A DNA stretch of 31,506 bases from a virus. The stretch is taken from the IMG/VR virus record IMGVR_UViG_3300025402_000048, positions 1 to 31,506 of that record. One strand, given 5' to 3'. Made by a program: the position numbers and the translations under genes. Below, one piece after another: positions 17,585-24,204 of the stretch; the stretch's first letter is position 1; each line of letters opens with the position of its first letter. The notes beneath the pieces were generated by a model, which ran no database searches, was not told the DNA's origin, and was given only the letters and a program-made list of their open reading frames with translations.

Positions 17585-17758
17585 ATGGTATGGATATATA
17601 ATATAGCAATCTTAGTTGGTACAGCGTATCTAGTTCAAGTATGTGGATGGAGTCCTTGGTGGTTCTTATTCACTATGTGTTGTATTATGTCAGAACCAAA
17701 ACAACCAAAGTGCGACTGTAAAAAAGAAGAGCCTAAGTCTAGAATAATTATTGATTAA
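17585..17758 (+). CDS. Small membrane protein between uvsY and uvsW
   Basis: Starting at ATG 17585, three bases after the uvsY stop, the protein has 57 residues. An in-frame ATG at 17555 inside uvsY is less likely because GCGGGG (about 17571-17576) is well placed for 17585. One hydrophobic helix covers roughly residues 3-32 (IYNIAILVGTAYLVQ, then WWFLFTMCCIM). A short polar tail with a C-D-C motif and many Lys follows. I do not recognise a family; T4 has a small uvsY.-2-like gene in this area, which may be only positional similarity. The stop touches the uvsW ATG (TTAATG). Confidence 0.6.
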   Translation: MVWIYNIAILVGTAYLVQVCGWSPWWFLFTMCCIMSEPKQPKCDCKKEEPKSRIIID

Positions 17759-19251
17759 TGAAATTAACTATTGAAAAGATTAACGAAGTAAACATCCGTG
17801 TTTATGGAGATCTTGGTTGTGAACAAGAACTAGAGAACTTCTTTACATATGAAGTTCCTGGTGCAAGGTTTACACCTAAGTTTAAGGCTCGTTTATGGGA
17901 TGGTAAGGTTCGTCTGTATTCATTAATTAAAAAGACATTATATGCTGGTCTATATCAATACGTCCTTGAGTTTGCTCAACGCAATAATTATGAGTTAGAT
18001 TTTAACCCTACTGATGATTATCCAAAACCATTAGACTTACATAACTATACATTAGATCAAGTATCTAAGTTCATATACGATTTAGATCTGTATGGACGCG
18101 GAGAACCAATCACCCCGAGAGACTATCAAATTGAAGCAGTACGTACAGCATTAAACCTTAATCGCACCGTACTACTATCACCTACCGCATCTGGTAAATC
18201 ATTCATGATCTATTGCTTGATGAGATGGCACCTTGAAGAAGATCGTAAGACTATCATCGTTGTACCAACAACATCATTAGTTGAGCAGATGTATTCAGAT
18301 TTTGAAGACTACTCATCTCATAATGGATGGCTTGTCAAAGATAATTGTCAGAAACTATACTCAGGCTTTACTAGAGACATAACATCTAATGTATTGATTA
18401 CCACATGGCAATCCATCTATACCCAACCAAAACAATGGTTTGAACAATTTGATGTTATAGTCGGTGACGAAGCCCACCAATTTAAAGCTACATCTCTGAT
18501 ATCCATAATGGAAAAGATGAAACATGTTAAGTATCGTATAGGTACAACAGGTACTATAGATAATAAGAAGTTAAATCAACTTACGCTCGAAGGTTTATTC
18601 GGCCCTGTCCATAGAGTAACGACTACTAAGGAGTTGATGGATTCTGGTAAGGTCGTAAACATAGACATAAATTGTATAGTTCTTAAATATAAAGATGAAG
18701 TAAGAAAAATCTGCAACGAGCATACTTATCAAGAAGAGATGGACTTCCTTATATCAAATGAGATGCGTAATAAGTTCCTTAGAAACCTCGCTATCAATTG
18801 TAAGGGTAACACACTAGTCTTATTTCAATATGTAGAAAAACACGGCGCAATCTTGTATGATATGATAAAGACAAAAGCACCTGACAAAACTGTATACTTT
18901 GTACATGGTGGTGTTGACACATTGGATAGAGAAGACATCCGTAAAAATACTGAACTTGATGATAATACTATCATTGTAGCGTCATATGCCACATTCTCCA
19001 CGGGTATAAATATACCTAGTATAGAGAACATTATCTTTGCTTCTCCTACTAAGTCTAAGATCCGAAACCTCCAATCTATCGGTCGTGGGTTAAGGCTTAA
19101 AGACGGTAAGACACACCTTAAACTATATGATGTAGCTGATGATTTACAGTATAAAACAAGAAAGAACCATACATTTAACCACTTTGAAGAGCGAATCAAG
19201 ATCTATTCAGATGAACGGTTCGAATACAAAGTCCACGAGGTAAACATATGA
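17758..19251 (+). CDS. uvsW: DNA/RNA helicase UvsW (SF2, RecG/UvsW type)
   Basis: The protein has 497 residues, close to T4 UvsW. The N-terminal domain (about 1-95) has KFKARLWDGKVRLYS, typical of UvsW. The helicase core shows TPRDYQIEAV (119-128, Q-motif), SPTASGKS (141-148, Walker A), GDEAH (236-240, Walker B), GTTGT (262-266, motif III) and QSIGRGLR (439-446, motif VI with arginine finger). UvsW unwinds branched intermediates and R-loops and moves the phage from origin- to recombination-dependent replication. The last bases overlap the next gene. Confidence 0.95.
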   Translation: MKLTIEKINEVNIRVYGDLGCEQELENFFTYEVPGARFTPKFKARLWDGKVRLYSLIKKTLYAGLYQYVLEFAQRNNYELDFNPTDDYPKPLDLHNYTLDQVSKFIYDLDLYGRGEPITPRDYQIEAVRTALNLNRTVLLSPTASGKSFMIYCLMRWHLEEDRKTIIVVPTTSLVEQMYSDFEDYSSHNGWLVKDNCQKLYSGFTRDITSNVLITTWQSIYTQPKQWFEQFDVIVGDEAHQFKATSLISIMEKMKHVKYRIGTTGTIDNKKLNQLTLEGLFGPVHRVTTTKELMDSGKVVNIDINCIVLKYKDEVRKICNEHTYQEEMDFLISNEMRNKFLRNLAINCKGNTLVLFQYVEKHGAILYDMIKTKAPDKTVYFVHGGVDTLDREDIRKNTELDDNTIIVASYATFSTGINIPSIENIIFASPTKSKIRNLQSIGRGLRLKDGKTHLKLYDVADDLQYKTRKNHTFNHFEERIKIYSDERFEYKVHEVNI

Positions 19252-19679
19252 TCGGCGATCGTTACATCGTAATGAAGTTGGTTACAGGCGAAGAACTCGT
19301 AACTCATCTCATAAAAGAAGATGATTATGAGATAAGCGTATTATTTCCTATGATAGTAAAGCATGTCCCACGGATGACGTCCCATGGACCTGCAGAATCC
19401 GTTGTATTGTCTCCGTATACTTACTTTGCCGGAGATGATGAGTATACATTTCAAAAGAACCAGATAATATTCATTAAGAACCTTGATCCAAAATATGAAG
19501 CCGAGTATAACCGTGCGATCGATGACTTCATCGCGATGAACGCCCAAGTTCCGGAACCATACAACCCGAACGAGATGCAAGAACTAGCTGATAAACTACA
19601 GGCGATGTTTAAAGATAGGATGGAAGAATTTGAAGAGTTTCCCTCTATTCAAGTAGAATCATCTAAAACTATTCATTAA
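19248..19679 (+). CDS. LSm-like conserved phage protein
   Basis: The protein has 143 residues. The N-terminal YIVMKLVTGEELVTHLIKEDD, then ISVLFPMIVKHV and, further on, FQKNQIIFIKNLDP, follows the five-strand Sm/Hfq-like pattern ('KL-x-TGEE...I-x-L-x-x-P') that I remember in small proteins of T4-like cyanophages. The C-terminal third is helical and acidic, ending with FKDRMEEFEEF. It overlaps uvsW by four bases. RNA binding is possible by fold analogy only; no function is established to my knowledge. Confidence 0.55.
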   Translation: MIGDRYIVMKLVTGEELVTHLIKEDDYEISVLFPMIVKHVPRMTSHGPAESVVLSPYTYFAGDDEYTFQKNQIIFIKNLDPKYEAEYNRAIDDFIAMNAQVPEPYNPNEMQELADKLQAMFKDRMEEFEEFPSIQVESSKTIH

Positions 19680-19741
19680 CCACTTGAAAAACCCCATACA
19701 GTCATATTAACACGGAGTACAATTAAAGTACAATTATTTTT

Positions 19742-20071
19742 ATGGATCAAATAACAATAGATCAAACGGCAGCAGATAAGATCAAGTCTCTATTAAAAGA
19801 AGAGGATGTTCCAAACCTTATGTTACGTATATTCGTATCAGGAGGAGGATGTTCTGGATTTCAATATGGATTCACATTTGACGATAATCAAAATGAAGAC
19901 GACTTTGTCATAGAACAGCATGAAGTTAAGTTATTAATAGATGCTATGAGTATGCAGTATTTAGCTGGATCTCAAATAGCATATGAAACATCTCTAGCAG
20001 CATCTCAATTCACAATAAAAAATCCAAACGCGACGTCTAAATGCGGGTGTGGTTCTTCATTCTCAGCATAA
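19742..20071 (+). CDS. iscA: A-type Fe-S cluster carrier, IscA/ErpA/HesB family
   Basis: The protein has 109 residues, the usual family length. All three cysteine ligands are present: C37 in [12 protein letters not shown] and the C-terminal pair C101-G-C103 in KCGCGSSF. A-type carriers receive Fe-S clusters from a scaffold and pass them to target proteins. The scaffold IscU is encoded eight bases downstream, making a two-gene Fe-S unit. The 62-base gap upstream has two TACAAT sequences (19718 and 19729) but no convincing promoter. The ATG has no obvious Shine-Dalgarno, only an A/T-rich leader. Confidence 0.92.
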   Translation: MDQITIDQTAADKIKSLLKEEDVPNLMLRIFVSGGGCSGFQYGFTFDDNQNEDDFVIEQHEVKLLIDAMSMQYLAGSQIAYETSLAASQFTIKNPNATSKCGCGSSFSA

Positions 20072-20079
20072 GGCATAAT

Positions 20080-20457
20080 ATGGCATATTCGGATAAAGTA
20101 TTAGATCACTATGAAAACCCAAGAAATGTGGGGTCTTTAGATAAAGAATCAATAAGTGTAGGTACTGGTATGGTAGGAGCTCCAGCTTGTGGAGATGTGA
20201 TGAAGCTTCAAATAGAAGTAGAAGGAGAGACCATAATTGATGCAAAATTTAAGACGTATGGCTGTGGTTCTGCTATTGCTAGTTCTAGTCTTGTCACCGA
20301 GTGGCTCAAAGGCAAGACGTTGGATGAGGCACAAACAATCAAGAACTCCGATATCGCAGAAGAACTTGCGTTACCGCCCGTCAAGATACATTGTTCAGTA
20401 CTTGCAGAAGATGCAATCAAAGCCGCGATTACGGATTATAGAAATAAAATAAAATAA
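20080..20457 (+). CDS. iscU: Fe-S cluster assembly scaffold IscU
   Basis: The protein has 125 residues from ATG 20080 (MAYSDKVLDHYENPRNVGSL). An ATG at 20041 in the frame is inside iscA and would add 13 residues not found in IscU. The cluster ligands are all present: C37 with D39 in GAPACGDVM, C62 in TYGCGS and C105 in VKIHCSVLAEDAI. LPPVK (98-102), the sequence bound by the chaperone HscA, is intact. From memory the sequence is very close to E. coli and other beta/gamma-proteobacterial IscU along its whole length. This points to fairly recent acquisition from such a host and to use of the host IscS/HscAB machinery. Confidence 0.96.
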   Translation: MAYSDKVLDHYENPRNVGSLDKESISVGTGMVGAPACGDVMKLQIEVEGETIIDAKFKTYGCGSAIASSSLVTEWLKGKTLDEAQTIKNSDIAEELALPPVKIHCSVLAEDAIKAAITDYRNKIK

Positions 20458-20458
20458 T

Positions 20459-20487
20459 TTTACTTTATACTCATTATGTAGTACAAT
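20459..20487 (+). promoter_or_regulatory. Sigma70-like promoter before gp55
   Basis: TTTACT (20459-20464), 17 bases, then TACAAT (20482-20487) followed by GG. It has the same spacing and -10 context as the TGTACW promoters but a diverged -35. It lies between the iscU stop and the gp55 start. Confidence 0.65.
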
Positions 20488-20519
20488 GGTCTTAATTATT
20501 AATAAAGGTGAAACACATC

Positions 20520-21083
20520 ATGGCTGAGAAAAAACCAGTCCACTACGTAAACAATCCAGACTTCCTTGAAGCAGTTAAGAAGTATAAGAAGCAGGTTGCT
20601 GAAGCAGAGGCATGTGGAGATCCAAAACCCCAGATATCAAACTACCTTGGTGAGTGTATACTTAAGATAGCTACTAAGCTTGCTAATAGACCAAACTTCA
20701 TCAACTATTCCTATAAAGATGACATGATCCTAGACGGCATCGAGAACTGTATCATGTACTTTGATAACTTTGATCCTGAAAAATCATCTAATCCTTTCAG
20801 TTACTTTACACAGATAATCTACTATGCATTCCTTAGACGTATAGAAAAAGAAAAGAAACAATCATATATCCGTGGTAAACTAATTAGAGACGTAACAGTA
20901 GAATCCTTTGAAACACAAGGTTCAGATAACGATGAAGATTTTCAAAACTCCTACATCGGGTTTATGCAACAACATGGTACGTTCGATGAAGGGTTTGAAG
21001 AGCGTATGAAGAAAAAGAAGAAAAAGAAAAAAGACGACACGATTACATTAGATACTTTTATTGAGGACGAGTTTAGTGAGTAA
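20520..21083 (+). CDS. gp55: Late-promoter sigma factor gp55 (T4-like)
   Basis: The protein has 187 residues from ATG 20520 (T4 185). A GTG at 20508 is in frame, but it overlaps the Shine-Dalgarno-like AAAGGTG and is less likely. HYVNNPDFLEAV, LGECILKIATKLANRPNFINYSYKDDMILDGIENCI and NPFSYFTQIIYYAFLRRIEKEKK match T4 gp55, including the region 2-like helix that reads TATAAATA. Such boxes are found before six transcription units in this window. The C-terminal segment ends in acidic TFIEDEFSE, as in T4 where the tail binds the gp45 clamp. A run of eight Lys (about 162-170) precedes this tail. Confidence 0.93.
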   Translation: MAEKKPVHYVNNPDFLEAVKKYKKQVAEAEACGDPKPQISNYLGECILKIATKLANRPNFINYSYKDDMILDGIENCIMYFDNFDPEKSSNPFSYFTQIIYYAFLRRIEKEKKQSYIRGKLIRDVTVESFETQGSDNDEDFQNSYIGFMQQHGTFDEGFEERMKKKKKKKKDDTITLDTFIEDEFSE

Positions 21084-22134
21084 ATTTATTGTGTTAGGAG
21101 ACTGTCACTTTGGTGTTAGAGGCGATTCATTAAAGTTCCATGCATACATGGAGAAGTTTTATAGAGACTTCCTATTCCCATACATGGAGCAAAATCAAAT
21201 CAAAGTCATCTATCAATTAGGTGATCTATTCGACCGTCGTAAGTTTGTTAACTTCAATACACTCGCTGAATGTAAACGATACTTCTTTGATGAACTAAAG
21301 ACAAGAGGCATCCAACTAATAACTCTATTAGGTAACCACGATATATTTTGGAAAGAATCACTAGCTGTCAATGCACAATCATTGATACTTGGTGAGTATG
21401 ATAATATTACAGTGATCGATAAACCTACACGTATGCACGAAGATAATGCTTCTATCGATCTTATACCATGGATTTGTAAGGAGAATGAGAATGATGTATT
21501 TGAGTTTATTGATAGCAGTAAATCTGATCTCTGCTTGGGTCATTTTGAGATAGCAGGATTCCCGATGTACCGAGGTATGCACTCAGAAGAAGGTCTATCT
21601 CATGAGATGTTTGCAAAGTATGAACGTGTATTATCTGGTCACTACCATACAAGATCAAAGCAAGAAAACATCGAGTATGTTGGCACTCCATACGAGATGA
21701 CATGGCAAGATGCTAGTGATCCAAAAGGATTCTCAGTATTCGACACAGAGACAAGACAGTTAGAGTTTCATCAAAACCCTTTCACTATACATGAAAAGAT
21801 CGAGTATAATGATAAGGATGTAGAGCCAATCGATCTTACAACAATTGAAATAAAGGATAAGTACATTAAGTTGGTCGTTATAAATAAAACCGATCTCTAT
21901 AAGTTTGATAGGTTTGTAAACCAGTTGTACGAACAAGAACCATATGAAGTCAAGATCATTGAAGACCTGTCAGAGTTTAACGAAGGTACGATCGACGCAG
22001 AGATTAGTCTTACTGATACTCTTAGTATTGTTGACAGTTATATTGATTCCCTCCAAGCGGAAGGAAATAAAGAAGCTATTAAATCTTTCGTAAAAGGATT
22101 ATACATTGAAGCAATTAATCAGGAGGCTGTTTGA
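21076..22134 (+). CDS. gp47: Recombination nuclease subunit gp47 (Mre11/SbcD-like)
   Basis: The best start is GTG 21076, giving 352 residues beginning MSKFIVLGDCHFG (T4 gp47 is 339 residues and starts MKILNLGDWHLG). A TTG at 21061 would add five unrelated residues. The five phosphoesterase motifs are visible: GDCHFG, GDLFDRRK, LLGNHD, and later LGHFE and SGHYH. These residues bind two metal ions. With gp46 it forms the T4 Mre11/Rad50 complex that resects double-strand breaks for recombination-dependent replication. The gene overlaps gp55 by eight bases and gp46 by four. Confidence 0.94.
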   Translation: MSKFIVLGDCHFGVRGDSLKFHAYMEKFYRDFLFPYMEQNQIKVIYQLGDLFDRRKFVNFNTLAECKRYFFDELKTRGIQLITLLGNHDIFWKESLAVNAQSLILGEYDNITVIDKPTRMHEDNASIDLIPWICKENENDVFEFIDSSKSDLCLGHFEIAGFPMYRGMHSEEGLSHEMFAKYERVLSGHYHTRSKQENIEYVGTPYEMTWQDASDPKGFSVFDTETRQLEFHQNPFTIHEKIEYNDKDVEPIDLTTIEIKDKYIKLVVINKTDLYKFDRFVNQLYEQEPYEVKIIEDLSEFNEGTIDAEISLTDTLSIVDSYIDSLQAEGNKEAIKSFVKGLYIEAINQEAV

Positions 22135-23849
22135 TAATTTTTAAATCTATATCATGGCGTAATTTTTTAAGTACAGGCAACGTAGGAAATAAAGTAGAAC
22201 TAAACGGTCACTCAACAACCTTAATCGTTGGGAAAAACGGTGAAGGTAAGTCCACTATCCTTGATGCACTTACCTTCTCACTGTTCAATAAACCATTTCG
22301 TGATATCAATAAGAACCAACTTGTTAACTCTATCAATCAAAAGAACTGCGTAGTTGAGATTGAGTTTGACATTGGTCCTATCCAATATAGAGTAGTACGC
22401 GGTATCAAACCTAATATCTTTGAGATATATCAGAACGGAACGATCATCAACCAAGATGCAGCCGTAAAAGATTATCAAAAAGTCCTCGAACAGCAGATCC
22501 TAAAACTTAATTATAAAACCTTCACCCAGGTAGTGATATTAGGATCTGCTTCCTTTGTACCGTTCATGCAATTACCTGTATGGCAAAGACGTGAAGTCAT
22601 CGAAGATATCCTTGACATCAAGGTATTCTCAACGATGAATACTATCCTCAAAGAAAAGATAGCAGAGAACAAAGAAGAGCTATCTGCAGTAGAGACTGCG
22701 ATACGTATCATCACCGAACAAGCTAAAGCTCAAAAGAGTTTGATTGATTCATTACAAAACTCTAAAGATCAAAACGTACAGATACTACGAAATAAGATCG
22801 ATGCCAACATCAACGAGATAAATGATAAGACTCAGCTAGTAGATCTCATGAACAAAGACATCGAACAGTTGAATGCTAAACTACATGATAAAGCTGATGT
22901 AGATAAAAATATTGATATGTGTAAATCAAACATGAATAAGCTATCACAAAAGCTTACACAAGTTGATGAGCATATCGAGTTCTTTACAAGTAATGAGACG
23001 TGTCCATCGTGTGAGCAAGGTATACAGCACGAACATAAAGATAAAATCATTAGTAAGATAACTGAAAGTAAACAACAGATCACCAGTAACATGGATACAT
23101 TGAACTCAGCTTATACTAAGTTGAGTGTAGACCTACAAGAGAAACAAGACATCTTAAATCAAATACAAGATAAGAACATCTCTATATCTACAGAGATCAA
23201 TGGTATGAACATGCTTATCAAAGCAAACCAACAACTCGAGAAAGAGATCAACGAGTTATCTGTACAAGGTGATATTGATGTAGAGAAAGATAAGATCAAG
23301 TTACTCGCTAACGATGCATTAGCAAAGAATGAAGTAAAGATGGGTCTGATGAAAGAGAAACAACTACAAGAGATCTCCGGCGTACTGCTTAAGGATACTG
23401 GTATCAAGACTACTATCATTAGAGAATATCTACCAGCAATGAACAAACTAATTAACATGTATCTGTCCGCAATGGACTTCTTTGTTAAGTTTGAATTAGA
23501 CGAATCTTTCAACGAGAAGATCAAGTCTAGATTTAGAGATGAGTTCACGTATGCTTCGTTCTCAGAAGGTGAGAAGATGAGGATCGACCTCGCAATCTTG
23601 TTCACTTGGCGTCAGATCGCTAAGATGAAAAACTCAGTCAACACCAACCTATTATTACTAGATGAGATATTTGATTCTAGTCTTGATGTGGCTGGTACTG
23701 ATTACTTCCTATCTGTGATGGATACGTTGGGCGAAAATACCAATGTGTTTGTTATATCTCATAAGGGTGATGTCCTCTTGGATAAGTTTAAGAATAACTT
23801 ACGCTTTGAAAAGACTAATGATTTTAGTACCTTGGTGACTAATTCATAA
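22131..23849 (+). CDS. gp46: Recombination nuclease ATPase subunit gp46 (Rad50/SbcC-like)
   Basis: The protein has 572 residues (T4 560). TTG 22131 is the likely start, sharing bases with the gp47 stop (TTGA), behind AGGAGG at 22121-22126. Walker A is GKNGEGKST (34-42). FRDINKNQLVNSINQK and FTQVVILGSASFVPFMQLP are the Rad50/gp46 N-lobe. A coiled coil follows on both sides of a zinc-hook CPSC (C291, C294). The signature motif FSEGEKMRIDLAI and Walker B LLLLDEIFDSSLD close the ATPase. A non-ATG start may hold its level to that of gp47. A TAAGTTATTGATTT repeat begins at the stop codon. Confidence 0.95.
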   Translation: MIIFKSISWRNFLSTGNVGNKVELNGHSTTLIVGKNGEGKSTILDALTFSLFNKPFRDINKNQLVNSINQKNCVVEIEFDIGPIQYRVVRGIKPNIFEIYQNGTIINQDAAVKDYQKVLEQQILKLNYKTFTQVVILGSASFVPFMQLPVWQRREVIEDILDIKVFSTMNTILKEKIAENKEELSAVETAIRIITEQAKAQKSLIDSLQNSKDQNVQILRNKIDANINEINDKTQLVDLMNKDIEQLNAKLHDKADVDKNIDMCKSNMNKLSQKLTQVDEHIEFFTSNETCPSCEQGIQHEHKDKIISKITESKQQITSNMDTLNSAYTKLSVDLQEKQDILNQIQDKNISISTEINGMNMLIKANQQLEKEINELSVQGDIDVEKDKIKLLANDALAKNEVKMGLMKEKQLQEISGVLLKDTGIKTTIIREYLPAMNKLINMYLSAMDFFVKFELDESFNEKIKSRFRDEFTYASFSEGEKMRIDLAILFTWRQIAKMKNSVNTNLLLLDEIFDSSLDVAGTDYFLSVMDTLGENTNVFVISHKGDVLLDKFKNNLRFEKTNDFSTLVTNS

Positions 23850-23866
23850 GTTATTGATTTATATAG
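23847..23866. repeat. Left arm of a 20-bp perfect inverted repeat
   Basis: TAAGTTATTGATTTATATAG starts at the gp46 stop codon. Its exact reverse complement is at 24126-24145, on the other side of the 60-aa ORF. A shorter 14-base version also occurs at 24103-24116 and 26313-26326. Confidence 0.85.
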
Positions 23867-23877
23867 CAATTTAGCTA

Positions 23878-23906
23878 TGTACTTTAATTAAAATCCAGGG
23901 TATAAT
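23878..23906 (+). promoter_or_regulatory. Sigma70-like phage promoter before the 60-aa ORF
   Basis: TGTACT (23878-23883), 17 bases, then TATAAT (23901-23906) followed by G, preceded by CTA and followed by TTAATTAA as in the uvsY promoter. ATG is 23 bases after the -10 box, behind CTGGAGAGA. Confidence 0.82.
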
Positions 23907-23929
23907 GTTTCTTTAACCTGGAGAGACTT

Positions 23930-24112
23930 ATGACTACACAAATCACTTATTACTTACAATTTTCACCATCACAAAACCGCTTAATTATTGACTCATCACT
24001 ATCCAATAATTGCGAGCTCAAAGAATCTACCCTAGCATCATCCTGGGTGCAAGCAAAATACAACTTTGGCTACCCATTAACATCATTCCAAGAATATCTT
24101 TTAAATCAATAA
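23930..24112 (+). CDS. Orphan 60-residue protein in its own promoter cassette
   Basis: The protein has 60 residues and I do not recognise it. It is mildly hydrophobic with alternating Ser, Leu and Tyr (QITYYLQFSPSQNRLIIDSS), a single Cys, and no signal peptide or clear membrane helix. It has its own sigma70-like promoter, a good Shine-Dalgarno (GGAGAGA) and is bounded by an inverted repeat. This organisation resembles an independently moving early gene of the sort that T4-type phages exchange. The coding call rests on the well-formed promoter and ribosome-binding site rather than on homology. Confidence 0.6.
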   Translation: MTTQITYYLQFSPSQNRLIIDSSLSNNCELKESTLASSWVQAKYNFGYPLTSFQEYLLNQ

Positions 24113-24145
24113 CTTACATAATTATCTATATAAATCAATAACTTA
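24103..24145. repeat. Two direct copies of AAATCAATAACTTA, the second the right arm of the 20-bp inverted repeat
   Basis: AAATCAATAACTTA occurs at 24103-24116, covering the stop codon of the 60-aa ORF, and again at 24132-24145. The second is extended to CTATATAAATCAATAACTTA (24126-24145), the exact reverse complement of 23847-23866. Confidence 0.85.
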
Positions 24146-24152
24146 AGGGCTA

Positions 24153-24181
24153 TGTACTTTAAATAGCCTTTATAGTATAAT
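24153..24181 (+). promoter_or_regulatory. Sigma70-like phage promoter before the VWA gene
   Basis: TGTACT (24153-24158), 17 bases, then TATAAT (24176-24181) followed by GG. It is preceded by GGGCTA, as GGGCCTA is before the cobS promoter. ATG 24205 is 23 bases downstream, behind TTGGAGAGA. Confidence 0.82.
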
Positions 24182-24204
24182 GGTTATATTAATTGGAGAG
24201 ATTG

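Noticed and set aside
19005-19012. TATAAATA inside uvsW (also 21879-21886 in gp47 and 30219-30226 in gp44)
   Set aside because: All three are deep in coding regions with no gene start nearby in the right range. Treated as chance matches.
19701-19741. Possible promoter before iscA (TACAAT at 19718 and 19729)
   Set aside because: No -35 hexamer at 17 bases resembles the other promoters, and the second box is almost on the ATG. Expression may come from the upstream operon.
21026-21034. A AAA AAG slippery heptamer in gp55 as a programmed -1 frameshift site
   Set aside because: The zero-frame phase (AAA AAA G) does not match the X XXY YYZ arrangement, and no useful alternative frame follows.
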